DNA of 64,000 nucleotides from SM1-73 sp964588305 (GCA_964588305.1 CAZPOP010000001.1:62001-126000), one strand, 5' to 3'; numbered from the stretch's first letter, positions 8,926 through 17,379 are shown. The notes: a model not told the origin generated them from the letters alone. Made by a program: numbers and translations.

Positions 8926-10164
8926 ATGAGGACAGTAACAACAAATCAGGAAAAAAGTGCTAAGGTGTATTCAAGTCCTATGAGTCCACCCATTGTTTCA
9001 AGCGACGTAACGCCGGATACGCCGCTTGACAATATGAACCTGAATTGGCGTGAGAAGGATTTACCTGAGAAAGAGCGGACAAAACACGTTCACAGGCTAC
9101 ATCCATACTTAGGTAAATTCATACCCCAACTGGTCGAAATCTTCCTCCGAAAATACTTCCTTCCTGGCCAAACGGTACTTGACCCATTTTGCGGATCGGG
9201 AACGACCTTGGTTCAAGCTAATGAGCTTGGGATCAATGCGATAGGGTACGACATCTCTGCTTTTAACATACTAATTTGTCGTGCAAAGACGACCAAGTAC
9301 AATGTCGAGAAGGCACGTGTTGAGGTGTTTGATATATTGAATAAGGTGCGTTCTTTGACCGGGACCAACAAGAATCAGGGAGACTTTTGGGACCAGAGTT
9401 TTGCTTCGCACCCGTTGTGTGAGTCAGCTAGTCGGTACCTAAGAAATTGGTTCGCACCGCAGGCCCTGCGTGAATTGCTAACGTATAGGCAACTGATCGA
9501 TGAAGGGGACTATTCTTGCAGTGACTTACTTAAAGTTGTCCTATCTCGGTCTGCGAGGTCAGCTCGTATGACTACTCATTACAACCTTGATTTCCCTAAG
9601 GACCCGCAAAGGGAGCCATATTGGTGCCATAAGCACGCGAGAACATGTCAACCCACAAAGGAAGCCTTCAAGTTTTTGAGGCGATATAGCATAGACACCA
9701 TGAGAAGAATTGAGCAATACGCCGCGCTGCGGACGAACGCAAGAGTGATCGCTAGACACGTAGACAGCCGCCGTGAGAAATACCCAGCAATCGACGGGGT
9801 GATTACGAGTCCGCCATATGTCGGGTTGATTGACTACCACGAGCAGCACATTTACGCTTATCACTTACTTGGACTTAATGAACGCCGTCATCACGAAATT
9901 GGGTCTGCGGCTAATGGGTCAAGCCAAAAGGCGAAGGAGGAGTATCAGCGAGACATTTGTGAGGTTTTTGCGCGGATTGTGAAATCGATGTCGAGAGGAG
10001 GCTATCTAATTGTTGTGGCGAACGATAAGGCAAATCTGTATGGGAAGATAGCGGACATGGTGGGAGCGGAGGTGGAGGGGATTGTGGAACGTCACGTCAA
10101 TCGCAGGACGGGTAGACGAGCGACTGATTTCTACGAGTCAGTTTTCATCTGGCGGAAAGGGTAA
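8926..10164 (+). CDS. DNA methyltransferase (N4-cytosine/N6-adenine type)
   Basis: A 412-residue amino-methyltransferase. The SAM-binding motif DPFCGSGTT lies at 86-94, and the catalytic motif TSPPY at 294-298 marks N4-cytosine or N6-adenine methylation. The segment HRLHPYLGKFIPQ at about 57-69 is common in restriction-system methylases of this group. Motif I precedes the catalytic motif, with a region of about 200 residues between them that probably includes target recognition. The stop is 11 bases before the start of the nuclease gene, so the two form one operon, and its job is presumably to protect host DNA from that nuclease. Target sequence unknown. Confidence 0.85.
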   Translation: MRTVTTNQEKSAKVYSSPMSPPIVSSDVTPDTPLDNMNLNWREKDLPEKERTKHVHRLHPYLGKFIPQLVEIFLRKYFLPGQTVLDPFCGSGTTLVQANELGINAIGYDISAFNILICRAKTTKYNVEKARVEVFDILNKVRSLTGTNKNQGDFWDQSFASHPLCESASRYLRNWFAPQALRELLTYRQLIDEGDYSCSDLLKVVLSRSARSARMTTHYNLDFPKDPQREPYWCHKHARTCQPTKEAFKFLRRYSIDTMRRIEQYAALRTNARVIARHVDSRREKYPAIDGVITSPPYVGLIDYHEQHIYAYHLLGLNERRHHEIGSAANGSSQKAKEEYQRDICEVFARIVKSMSRGGYLIVVANDKANLYGKIADMVGAEVEGIVERHVNRRTGRRATDFYESVFIWRKG

Positions 10165-10175
10165 CTCAAGAGAAT

Positions 10176-11015
10176 ATGCGGGCTATTAAGCGCAACACAC
10201 GAGTTAAGATTAAAGCTTACCTTGAGGTTTTTGTTGAGAACCTTGTGAAGGAGTACAGGGGCCGCGTAATTCCACCGATTGGCTCAGCGAAGAAGTACTT
10301 GAGAAAGAAATCCTCGAAGGGACAGCTTAAACCTTTTCATGCTGCAATAATTCCGCATGGGTTGCTTCGCATCAATGAGTTTGAAAGAGGCTTCAGCACC
10401 GGCTTGGGGACAACATTTGAAGAATGTGCCCGTCTGATTGCACAAGACCATCATAGCGAAGCTCAACGAGGTTATAACCTCACGGCCACAGTGAGCAATG
10501 CAGCTGTAGAGGAGATTGACAGACAGGTAAGTGTTTTGGAGCACACAGTGGACATGAAAAACCGAAAGCCTTCCCTTCACGCGATGATTGAGGCTGTTAT
10601 GGGCGCTCGAAGAGATGACGATTTGTCACAAAGGACAAGCCGGGCGGATTTATATATCCTTGAGAAAGACGGTAACGAGCTGTTCTTTGAGATGAAATCT
10701 CCGATGCCAAACAAAGGACAGTGTCTGGAAGTTACACAACGAGTGCTGAGATTTCATTTGTTGCGGGGCTCCGGCCGCCCAGTGGTGAGTTCGTACTTTG
10801 CTATGGCTTATAATCCTTATGGGCCTAATCGGTCTGACTACAGGTGGTCATTTGCCTTGAACTACACGCCCTTTGATGAAATGATACTACTTGCTCAAGA
10901 ATTCTGGGAGCTTGTAGGAGGCAGGACGGCCTATGAGGAATTGATAGAGATTTACCGCGAGGTAGGCCATGAAAAGGCAAAGTATATGGTTGATGCTTTG
11001 GCTTTCGGATTTTAG
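10176..11015 (+). CDS. TdeIII-family type II restriction endonuclease
   Basis: A 279-residue protein that I recognise as the TdeIII restriction endonuclease family (Pfam RE_TdeIII). A PD-(D/E)xK nuclease core is visible: Asp158 in SRADLYIL and Glu172-x-Lys174 in FFEMKSP. Relatives are reported to cut GGNCC, but specificity cannot be assumed here, particularly as the partner methylase is of the amino-methylating kind rather than a C5-cytosine methylase. It directly follows its methylase. The pair lies between the methionine cluster and comEC with intergenic repeats on both sides, consistent with acquisition as a unit. Confidence 0.75.
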   Translation: MRAIKRNTRVKIKAYLEVFVENLVKEYRGRVIPPIGSAKKYLRKKSSKGQLKPFHAAIIPHGLLRINEFERGFSTGLGTTFEECARLIAQDHHSEAQRGYNLTATVSNAAVEEIDRQVSVLEHTVDMKNRKPSLHAMIEAVMGARRDDDLSQRTSRADLYILEKDGNELFFEMKSPMPNKGQCLEVTQRVLRFHLLRGSGRPVVSSYFAMAYNPYGPNRSDYRWSFALNYTPFDEMILLAQEFWELVGGRTAYEELIEIYREVGHEKAKYMVDALAFGF

Positions 11016-11031
11016 TAATCCATTCTCTAAT

Positions 11032-11057
11032 GCTTCGGGAATACGAACTCCCGAAGC
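11032..11057 (+). terminator. possible transcription terminator after the restriction genes
   Basis: Perfect 9-bp stem with 8-base loop starting 17 bases after the nuclease stop codon. The absence of a T-tract makes rho-independent action uncertain. Confidence 0.3.
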
Positions 11058-11223
11058 TAAATGGGGTCAGTATTTCCCTCAACACAACTCTCTTTCGTCG
11101 CGGGCGCCCCGTCCGTGGCGCTGACAATATGGTAACGGACGAGGCGTCCGTTACCAACAGTAGGGAGCGGGTATCCACTCGAAAGGTCAAGCTGAAGGGA
11201 CGGTTGAAAGAGTCCAAAAGATC

Positions 11224-11313
11224 GTCTTTGCGAGCGGAGCGAAGCAATCTCGCTCCATATAAATCAATGAGTTAGAGATTGCGTCGTCGTCCATACGGAC
11301 TCCTCGCAACGAC
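11224..11313. repeat. inverted intergenic repeat, TTGCGAG-type
   Basis: Ends GTCTTTGCGAG and CTCGCAACGAC form an imperfect terminal inverted repeat, with nested GCAATCTC/GAGATTGC inside. Size (90 bases), nested symmetry and lack of coding potential suggest a miniature mobile or REP-like element related in design to the GTCATTCTGA elements elsewhere in the window. Confidence 0.5.
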
Positions 11314-11378
11314 AAAAAAGGGGTTTTTCAAGAATCCTTGACGCTTGACAGTCCAGAGTCTCTCATAGCAGACTCAAT

Positions 11379-13745
11379 TTACGGTTTCTTGTGAATCATG
11401 AAATCTAAGTCTATCTTTTTCCCATCCGTTTTGCAGATTATGGCTCCGGAATTCAAGGTTCGGTGATATTCGACTTGGGGAAATTCAAGTGCCATCAAGG
11501 TGGGAATCTTGTCCCTTTGATAACGGAGATAATGACGGGTGAAGATAATCTTCTGAGGCCTTATCTTTTGAATCATTCTCTTTGTGTCCTCATAATCTCC
11601 CAACTCGGAGATAACCAGAACCTCACAGCCCGTTATTCTGTCCCACGCAAAGCCCGAGTCAAACTCTAGCTTCTTCATTCCATCCAGGAGGCAAAAATCC
11701 AGATCCTTGCATGAAATCTTGACGATCTTGCCGTCAGGAGAGAATTGATATTTTCGAGTGCTGGAGTAATCAAACAAGGAAATGCTTAGTTCCTTTTGCT
11801 CATCTGAGATTTCCTTGATCGAGTCCAGAGAGATCATTTTGTCCGACATTCTCTCGACGAAGCCCTCCTCAATTGCTTCTGCTGAACCATCAGACTGCGG
11901 CATCAACAGTTGTTCTATTTTGACCTCTTCAGCAACGGATTTGGCTGAGTTGATATTTTCCCCACTGCCATCTGTGAGGATTAATCTGTCAATCTCTGTG
12001 ATGCCATTCTTATACAAGAACGGAATGACAACGTATTCTCCAGAATCGAAATCGCCCTCTTTATTGCCGGCGTTTATCACAAAGGTCTGATTATCAGGAA
12101 GCTCCATAACAGCACAACTTCCCTGCCCCACATCCAAGAAGGTCAGCTTGAGAAGATGGCTATCACTTGTCAACAGTCCTTTCCATGCAAAGACATTTCC
12201 AAATATCACCAGGGAGAAAATGATGGCTTTTCGCTTTTGAGCTATGGGGCTGAGCAGAAGCCATATAAACAGATAATAGACGATGAAGGTTAGAATCGAG
12301 GGGGACGCCACGGTTAGTTTCGTTATCGGCAAGGTGGCAAAGAAGGTGTTGAGCTTCAAAGTCAAATGCAGAAAAACCCAGTTGGAAGCAGAGAAGATGC
12401 TTGCCAAGCCTGAGCTGAAGATAGCAGAAAACAGGGTAAAACCGGAGAAGACAACGGACAGGCTTGCCAATGGAACTATGAACAGATTCGCGACGACCAC
12501 AATCATGGGAACCGTATTGAAATAATAGGCCAGAATGGGGAACAGAATGATCTCCACAGACAATGAAACCAGGCAGGGAAGAATTATCCAACGCCACAGC
12601 TTTTTATGGGATTTGCTCACATACTTTGCTAACATTTCGCTTAGCTTTGGAACCAAGATAACGATGGCAAAAACCGAGGCGAAGGAAAGCTGGAAACCTA
12701 CATCGAAGAGGAAAAGAGGAGAGAAAAGCAAGATTACCAAAGCAGAGAATGAGACCAGATTTATCAGCTGCACATCTTTGTACAAAAGCACACCTAGTAG
12801 CATCACCGAAGCCATTATTCCTGCCCTCACCACAGGGGGATCATTGTGGACCAAATTGGAGAAGATAAAGATGCAGATCAAAGTTATAATGGTGGTGGGG
12901 ATTTTGGGAACTCGCAGCAGGCTGAGAAGCGCAAAGATGATACCGACGACCAGCCACACGTTGGAACCGGAAACTACCAGGAGATGAACCGTGCCCGTGT
13001 CTCGGAACATGTCGTAGATGTCTTTGGGAATGTCTCTGGTTTCGCCCAGCAGGAATCCGGAAAGGAGCGCCTTGTGATTGCCGGAGAGGGTCTGGTCAAA
13101 TACTCCCAATATCCATTTCCTCAAGGGAATAACTATTTTGGACAACAATACACCGCCCGGTTCCTTGCTGATTACTTGAACCTTGTCCGCTCCGGACAAG
13201 GTCACCATGCCATGGATTCCCTTCCGGCTAAGATACTTTCTGTAATCAAACGCGCCTGGGTTTCTTACCGGAGATGGCTCGTACAAGAATCCTTTGAATT
13301 CGATTCTGTCCGCATAGTCAAACCTGAAGGTCGGTTCTTTTATCTTCAGAATTATCTGTCCTGAAGTGGCTATCGTCTTCTTTCCCGTAGAGAGAGTCTG
13401 GGCCTGGACTTTTAGGAAAGTTTTGTTGACTCTTACGTCCGGCTGATCTCCGATCTTGCCGGTTATGGTAACGGATCGATTTAGATTCAGGAAATTGCTT
13501 ACGTGATTTGGGGGGAAATCCCTGGTAAGAACCTCGTATCTAAAGAATCCGGCTAAAATGATGGCAAGGACCATAAAAACGCTGGCGCTTTTTTGGTCTT
13601 TTCTTAGGAGAAAAAGAAGGCAAAACAGAAGAGAAAGAATCAGAATGGAAAATATAAGAGGCGTGGGAAGGTCAAAGTAACTGCCGATGAGAATCCCGGT
13701 TACAAAAAGGATCAGAGCATAAAAGGCAGGTCGTCTCATGTCCAA
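11379..13745 (-). CDS. comEC: ComEC/Rec2 family DNA-uptake channel with degenerate MBL domain
   Basis: A 788-residue membrane protein. The N-terminus has several membrane helices and a DUF4131-like soluble part. The competence domain follows with the family motif around GTVHLLVVSGSN and about eight further membrane segments. The C-terminus begins FLDVGQGS, the start of the metallo-beta-lactamase-like domain. ComEC carries single-stranded DNA across the inner membrane. The canonical metal motif THxHxDH is replaced by TDGSGEN, and the later His-His-Gly-Ser region is also missing, so the nuclease activity proposed for this domain is probably lost. The promoter upstream is nearly perfect. No other competence gene is visible nearby. 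Confidence 0.85.
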   Translation of the reverse strand: MDMRRPAFYALILFVTGILIGSYFDLPTPLIFSILILSLLFCLLFLLRKDQKSASVFMVLAIILAGFFRYEVLTRDFPPNHVSNFLNLNRSVTITGKIGDQPDVRVNKTFLKVQAQTLSTGKKTIATSGQIILKIKEPTFRFDYADRIEFKGFLYEPSPVRNPGAFDYRKYLSRKGIHGMVTLSGADKVQVISKEPGGVLLSKIVIPLRKWILGVFDQTLSGNHKALLSGFLLGETRDIPKDIYDMFRDTGTVHLLVVSGSNVWLVVGIIFALLSLLRVPKIPTTIITLICIFIFSNLVHNDPPVVRAGIMASVMLLGVLLYKDVQLINLVSFSALVILLFSPLFLFDVGFQLSFASVFAIVILVPKLSEMLAKYVSKSHKKLWRWIILPCLVSLSVEIILFPILAYYFNTVPMIVVVANLFIVPLASLSVVFSGFTLFSAIFSSGLASIFSASNWVFLHLTLKLNTFFATLPITKLTVASPSILTFIVYYLFIWLLLSPIAQKRKAIIFSLVIFGNVFAWKGLLTSDSHLLKLTFLDVGQGSCAVMELPDNQTFVINAGNKEGDFDSGEYVVIPFLYKNGITEIDRLILTDGSGENINSAKSVAEEVKIEQLLMPQSDGSAEAIEEGFVERMSDKMISLDSIKEISDEQKELSISLFDYSSTRKYQFSPDGKIVKISCKDLDFCLLDGMKKLEFDSGFAWDRITGCEVLVISELGDYEDTKRMIQKIRPQKIIFTRHYLRYQRDKIPTLMALEFPQVEYHRTLNSGAIICKTDGKKIDLDFMIHKKP

Positions 13746-13818
13746 TCTTTGGCCTGAACCATTTGGTTCGCACCTGAGAATCCAGGAACCTTGGAGTCAA
13801 AATCAATTGGTTGTGATC

Positions 13819-13846
13819 ATTATAGGACTTGGGAACCGATTGTCAA
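13819..13846 (-). promoter_or_regulatory. consensus sigma70-type promoter of comEC
   Basis: On the minus strand TTGACA (13841-13846) and TATAAT (13819-13824) are both perfect matches with a 16-base spacer. Transcription would start near 13811, about 65 bases before the comEC ATG. Confidence 0.65.
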
Positions 13847-13900
13847 GAGATTGTTCTTGGGATTTTCTAGAGTGAGGGAATTGAGAAGGCTGCCTGCGAA

Positions 13901-14052
13901 GTGATAGGTCCTAACCGGGATAGGGGTACAACCCCTATCCCAACAAAGTGACGAAACGGAGAAAGCGACATGCGAAGCGACAGGTCCTTATTGGGACAGG
14001 GGTACAACCCCTGTCCCAACAAAGGTGTGAGAAGATTGAGAAGGTTCCATGC
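13901..14052. repeat. two tandem units with covarying perfect hairpins
   Basis: Two 76-base units follow one another. Each starts GCGAAG(T/C)GA(T/C)AGGTCCT and contains an 11-bp perfect stem with ACA loop: GGGATAGGGGT/ACCCCTATCCC at 13917-13941 and GGGACAGGGGT/ACCCCTGTCCC at 13993-14017. The one stem difference is compensated on the other arm (T-A versus C-G), so pairing is conserved although sequence is not. Confidence 0.6.
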
Positions 14053-14142
14053 CAGGGTATTCTGCCCTGACCAAGATAAGGGGATAATGTTAGGCCGAAA
14101 GGCTGCACTGAACCACCGGCATTTGTCTGACCCTAAAAGAAC

Positions 14143-14170
14143 TTGACTTTTTGAGGGGGATGGATAAAAT
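14143..14170 (+). promoter_or_regulatory. candidate promoter of the GtrA/GT39 pair
   Basis: TTGACT (14143-14148) and TAAAAT (14165-14170) with a 16-base spacer, about 110 bases before the chosen ATG at 14283. Five of six matches in each box. Confidence 0.4.
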
Positions 14171-14282
14171 AAAGCAAGATAAGAACGAGAAGCAGGGAGA
14201 AAGAAAAGCACAGGGACGTATATGTGGGCCTCGGATACAGAGAACTTATCTGCAATGTCTTATCAAACATGAGAAAGCCTCA

Positions 14283-14693
14283 ATGATACAGATTCAATCA
14301 TATGAAGACCTGTTACGGAAGTTTATCAAATTCGGGATTATTGGTTTTTCCGGCTTGATAATTGATTTTGGAGTTACCTATTTCTGCAAAGAAAAAGTCA
14401 AGATTCAGAAATACATTTCAAATGCCATAGGTTTTACCACAGCCGCCAGCTCAAACTATTTTTTCAACAGGACCTGGACATTCCAAAGTGACAACCCTCG
14501 TATTCTGTCCGAATACTCAAGCTTTCTGGTTATATCAGCAATTGGACTCGGAATAAATAGTCTTGTATTGTGGCTGTTAGTCAGCAGGTTCAAACAGAAT
14601 TTCTACCTGTCGAAATTAATGGCCATAATAGTGACCACAGTCTGGAACTTCACAGCCAATTACCTATATACTTTCAGTTATCTTCGTCGCTGA
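14283..14693 (+). CDS. GtrA-like four-helix membrane protein
   Basis: A 136-residue protein with four hydrophobic helices and the GtrA pattern: KFIKFGIIGFSG near the start, then SNYFFNRTWTFQS in the middle and WNFTANYLYTF in the last helix. GtrA proteins are thought to help move lipid-linked sugars across the membrane for polysaccharide or teichoic-acid glycosylation. I start at the ATG at 14283, preceded by GAGAAAG, because homologous sequence begins there; a longer frame from 14151 adds 44 poorly conserved charged residues. The next gene begins 9 bases after the stop and encodes a membrane glycosyltransferase, supporting a joint role in cell-surface glycosylation. Confidence 0.8.
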   Translation: MIQIQSYEDLLRKFIKFGIIGFSGLIIDFGVTYFCKEKVKIQKYISNAIGFTTAASSNYFFNRTWTFQSDNPRILSEYSSFLVISAIGLGINSLVLWLLVSRFKQNFYLSKLMAIIVTTVWNFTANYLYTFSYLRR

Positions 14694-14702
14694 ACAAGCA
14701 AT

Positions 14703-16214
14703 ATGGATAGAAAGCATTTACCTTTCTGGCTTGCCACCATTTCCCTTTTTGCAGCACTGATCTTACCCACCCTGCTGAAAGACGGGATGTTCATGGATGG
14801 GCTTTTTTACAGTGTCCTTTCCAGAAATTTGGCTGAAGGTAGGGGCACCTTCTGGAACCCACATCTGACCGAAACGTTATACAATACATTCCACGAACAT
14901 CCACCGTTGGTTTTTGGGATACAGTCTTTATTTTTCAGGATATTTGGTGATCACCTGCTGGTGGAGAGATTCTATTCGCTTCTTACAGCAATAATAACAG
15001 GCTGTTTTATCACGTTAATATGGAAGGAGATTTTCAAACAAAAGACTGAATTGGCAAGTTTGAGCTGGCTGCCTTTTCTTTTCTGGATTATTATTCCCCT
15101 GACCCATTGGTCATACAGGAACAACATGCTTGAAAACACCATGGGCGTTTTCACCATTGTTGCCGTGTTTGTGTTTATCAAAGGGTTAAGTTCAAACAGG
15201 AAAATCTTTCTTCATTTGACTCTCGCTGGTTTCCTTATTCTCTTGGGGTTCTTGTGTAAGGGGTTTGTGGCATTGTTTCCGCTTGCAGTTGTGGCACTTT
15301 ATTGGTTGATATTCAAAAACACCTCCTTTAGCAAAATGACAGTTTATTCACTGATGCTGTGCTTTGTGGTCTTGTTGTTGTTATCGCTCATATTGCTTGA
15401 CGCCGAGGCCCACCAAAGCTTATTGAAGTATCTTGATGGACAAGTTGTGCGAAGCCTTAAAGGCGAAAGAGGACTCGTCGGTGAGAGGTATCATATCATC
15501 CAAACGTTGTTTACGGAGTTGCTCCCGGTGATGATCTTGACAACAATAATGTTGATTCCCGCCAAGTTGAGAAAAATCAATATGAGTGGAATCGGAATTC
15601 ACAAAAAATGGATGCTGTTGTTATTCGGCATCGGCGTTTCGGCTTCATTCCCAATAATGATAAGCGCTAAACAGTTAGGCTTTTATGCAGTACCCTCATT
15701 TCCGTATTTTGCAATTGGCTTCGCAATAATTGCGGCACCGGATCTGAATGAATTACTACAACGGGCAAACCCTGAAAACAAATGGTTCAGGATGTGTATG
15801 TGGGCATCTTCAATTCTTTTGATTTTTGTTATTGCTTTTTCAATGCTGCAAGTAGGAAAAATCGGCAGGGATCATGATAAACTCAGAGATATATATACGA
15901 TTGGCAGAATCCTCCCCAGAGACTCAATTATCAGTATTTGTCCTTCCATGCGAGGTGATTGGTCCTTACACGGCTACTTCGCACGTTATTTCAACATCAG
16001 TCTGGACCACACCGAGAAGGAATACAAGTATTATTTGACCGATAAAAGTTGTGATGGCTCTCTTTCAGAGGAATATAGCAAAATTGAACTGCCGACTAAT
16101 ATTTATAATTTATATCGAATCAAGGAGATAAAGACAGGATTTTCAAGGCACTCCAAGCAATACAGCGTGAGCGCCGATTGCACTGGATCACACTTTGCTG
16201 CTTGCTCTCGGTGA
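14703..16214 (+). CDS. GT39/ArnT-like membrane glycosyltransferase
   Basis: A 503-residue protein with about ten to twelve hydrophobic segments. The first periplasmic loop has the acidic motif DGMFMDGLFYSVLSRNLAEG, which resembles the catalytic loop of PMT/ArnT-type glycosyltransferases (an aspartate next to membrane helix 1), followed by HEHPPLVFG, close to the family's H-x-P-P-L element. These enzymes transfer a sugar from a polyprenyl phosphate donor to protein, lipid A or glycan on the outer face of the inner membrane. The acceptor is unknown. The GtrA-like gene directly upstream could supply or flip the lipid-linked donor. The soluble C-terminal part (about 400-503) is not conserved in an obvious way. 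Confidence 0.75.
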   Translation: MDRKHLPFWLATISLFAALILPTLLKDGMFMDGLFYSVLSRNLAEGRGTFWNPHLTETLYNTFHEHPPLVFGIQSLFFRIFGDHLLVERFYSLLTAIITGCFITLIWKEIFKQKTELASLSWLPFLFWIIIPLTHWSYRNNMLENTMGVFTIVAVFVFIKGLSSNRKIFLHLTLAGFLILLGFLCKGFVALFPLAVVALYWLIFKNTSFSKMTVYSLMLCFVVLLLLSLILLDAEAHQSLLKYLDGQVVRSLKGERGLVGERYHIIQTLFTELLPVMILTTIMLIPAKLRKINMSGIGIHKKWMLLLFGIGVSASFPIMISAKQLGFYAVPSFPYFAIGFAIIAAPDLNELLQRANPENKWFRMCMWASSILLIFVIAFSMLQVGKIGRDHDKLRDIYTIGRILPRDSIISICPSMRGDWSLHGYFARYFNISLDHTEKEYKYYLTDKSCDGSLSEEYSKIELPTNIYNLYRIKEIKTGFSRHSKQYSVSADCTGSHFAACSR

Positions 16215-16240
16215 GGAACCTTAGCAGGGAGCGATGCGCG

Positions 16241-16321
16241 GGAGTGTCAGGCCTGAAGGATTCTTGATGAAGCCATACTCGCAAGACGTCTCTATCAGGT
16301 TCACCTAAAGGTGAACACTCC
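16241..16321. repeat. paired-hairpin intergenic element (GGAGTG/CACTCC ends)
   Basis: Bounded by GGAGTG (16241-16246) and CACTCC (16316-16321). Inside are CC-TGAA-GG and the perfect stem GTTCACC-TAAA-GGTGAAC. The same ends and the same type of tetraloop recur at 50862-50930. It lies between convergent genes and may act as a terminator. Confidence 0.5.
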
Positions 16322-16347
16322 AGTTTTCTATCTCTGCATCAAAATCG

Positions 16348-16764
16348 CTATTTATTGTTGATATTCCAATTATGGGTAATTTCAGCTTTTTCTCTCAACA
16401 TGGCAGTGACCGAGCAATACTTTTCCTGAGACAGCTCGATTGCTTTTTTCACATTCTCTTCTTTGATGTCTCTTCCGACAAAATCATAATGGATGTTTAT
16501 TTTGGTGAATATCTTGGGATGCTCCGGCGCCCGTTCGGAATCGATCTTGACGGTCATGCTTTCTAAATCGGTCCTCATCTTTTTTAGAATGGATACCACG
16601 TCCATGGCGGTGCAGCCGCCTAACGAGACCATCAGAAGCTCCATGGGCGCGGGTCCCTTGTCCTCGCCTCCGACTTCCGGTTTAGCATCCATCAGGACCG
16701 AATGCCCGGATTCGGTTTTTGCCTCAAATACCATTTTTCCCTTCCAGGTGAATTCGGTCAGCAT
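16348..16764 (-). CDS. OsmC/Ohr family protein
   Basis: A 138-residue OsmC-like protein. The two conserved reactive cysteines are visible: Cys51 in SLGGCTAMD and Cys117 in EKYCSV. Family members reduce organic hydroperoxides using a thiol pair and a dithiol donor. The short N-terminus and the PxELLMVSLGGC region place it near the YhfA-type subgroup, whose true substrate is less clear than for Ohr. A strong ribosome-binding site (TAAGGAG) precedes the ATG. It is the last gene of the minus-strand series that includes thioredoxin a little upstream, which fits a redox role. Confidence 0.85.
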   Translation of the reverse strand: MLTEFTWKGKMVFEAKTESGHSVLMDAKPEVGGEDKGPAPMELLMVSLGGCTAMDVVSILKKMRTDLESMTVKIDSERAPEHPKIFTKINIHYDFVGRDIKEENVKKAIELSQEKYCSVTAMLREKAEITHNWNINNK

Positions 16765-16849
16765 GTGTTCTCCTTATTAAAGAAATCTATAAATTCTATT
16801 TAACATTTACCACCCAGCCAATGATTTATTCATTAGGAATGAACAAGCA

Positions 16850-16943
16850 AGCCGTGAAGGCTTGCCTGCGCGCCAAAGGGGAAGAAAGGCTGAGTCTTTT
16901 TATCTGATTTGGTCTTCGATGTTCTTCTGTTCCTCCGGAACAG
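16850..16943 (-). terminator. two hairpins between the small membrane protein and osmC
   Basis: CTGTTCC-TCC-GGAACAG at 16927-16943 and GCAAGCC-GTGAA-GGCTTGC near 16847-16866 form stable stems downstream (minus strand) of the small membrane protein gene. They may attenuate transcription into osmC. No clear T-tract follows. Confidence 0.3.
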
Positions 16944-16959
16944 CGCAACTTCTTTTCAG

Positions 16960-17070
16960 TCAGGTGTTGACACCCAATAAGGGCAGCAGGAATCCCCAGA
17001 TCAAAAGCCACAAGACAAAGATCAAGACGAAAGTCAGGATGGTTTTTAAATCCATGATTTTACTTTTCAT
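16960..17070 (-). CDS. small single-span membrane protein, 31-36 residues
   Basis: A short frame that starts at ATG 17070 (36 residues) or the in-frame ATG 17055 (31 residues), ending TGA at 16960. From the second start it reads M-D-L-K, then a nearly unbroken hydrophobic stretch with three Trp residues (VLWLLIWGFLLPLLG), and a short polar tail VNT. It looks like a genuine one-helix inner-membrane peptide. It lies 43 bases after the zinc-ribbon gene on the same strand. Evidence is the clean membrane-helix composition only; the ribosome-binding site is weak, so expression is uncertain. Confidence 0.4.
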   Translation of the reverse strand: MKSKIMDLKTILTFVLIFVLWLLIWGFLLPLLGVNT

Positions 17071-17113
17071 ATTTTTAGGCTGCAGAGGAGACTCCTCTGA
17101 AGAAAGTGCTCTA

Positions 17114-17350
17114 TCACGTGCAAGGCTTGTGTCCGTATCCGCAGATCGGGCAAACGATCTCGTCGCCGTCTCTTTTCAGCTTGCCAAAATGGCAAAAGGG
17201 GCAATCCTGTCCTTCGGAGAGAATCTCAACCGCGCTCCCTGGATTTTGAGAGCTGATTTCAAGTTCCGCCTTCCTGACCGGGCAGATCGGCGGCGAGCTA
17301 ATCGCTGTGGTTTTTTCTTGACTACCCATACGGGAAACCTGTTTGCTCAT
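17114..17350 (-). CDS. zinc-ribbon protein of unknown function
   Basis: A 78-residue protein whose C-terminus has a clear zinc ribbon: CPFC, a 13-residue spacer region, then CPIC followed by GYGHKPC. The N-terminal half is polar and probably disordered. I chose the ATG at 17350 (GAAGG about 12 bases upstream) because longer starts overlap the CoA-binding gene. The ribbon could bind nucleic acid or a partner protein; no function can be given. It follows the CoA-binding protein closely on the same strand. Confidence 0.55.
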   Translation of the reverse strand: MSKQVSRMGSQEKTTAISSPPICPVRKAELEISSQNPGSAVEILSEGQDCPFCHFGKLKRDGDEIVCPICGYGHKPCT

Positions 17351-17379
17351 ACGTTTTTCAGCCTTCACGGGAGATTCTT

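Larger units (their letters stand above)
11016..11378. other. intergenic region with terminator-like hairpins and a dispersed repeat
   Basis: Convergent gene ends meet here. A 9-bp stem GCTTCGGGA/TCCCGAAGC at 11032-11057 closes the restriction operon and may end transcription, although no T-run follows. A second perfect stem GGTAACGGAC/GTCCGTTACC lies at 11131-11155. A longer inverted element covers 11224-11313 (separate entry). No gene seen. Confidence 0.5.
13746..14282. other. divergent intergenic region between comEC and the GtrA-like gene
   Basis: The 537-base divergent region carries a promoter for each side (separate entries) and a tandem pair of covarying hairpins at 13901-14052. Apart from these I see no gene; a reading frame running from 14151 into the GtrA-like gene has no conserved residues before 14283. 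Confidence 0.5.

Noticed and set aside
12846..13364. 172-codon plus-strand ORF
   Set aside because: Antisense to comEC; no domain and no ribosome-binding site.
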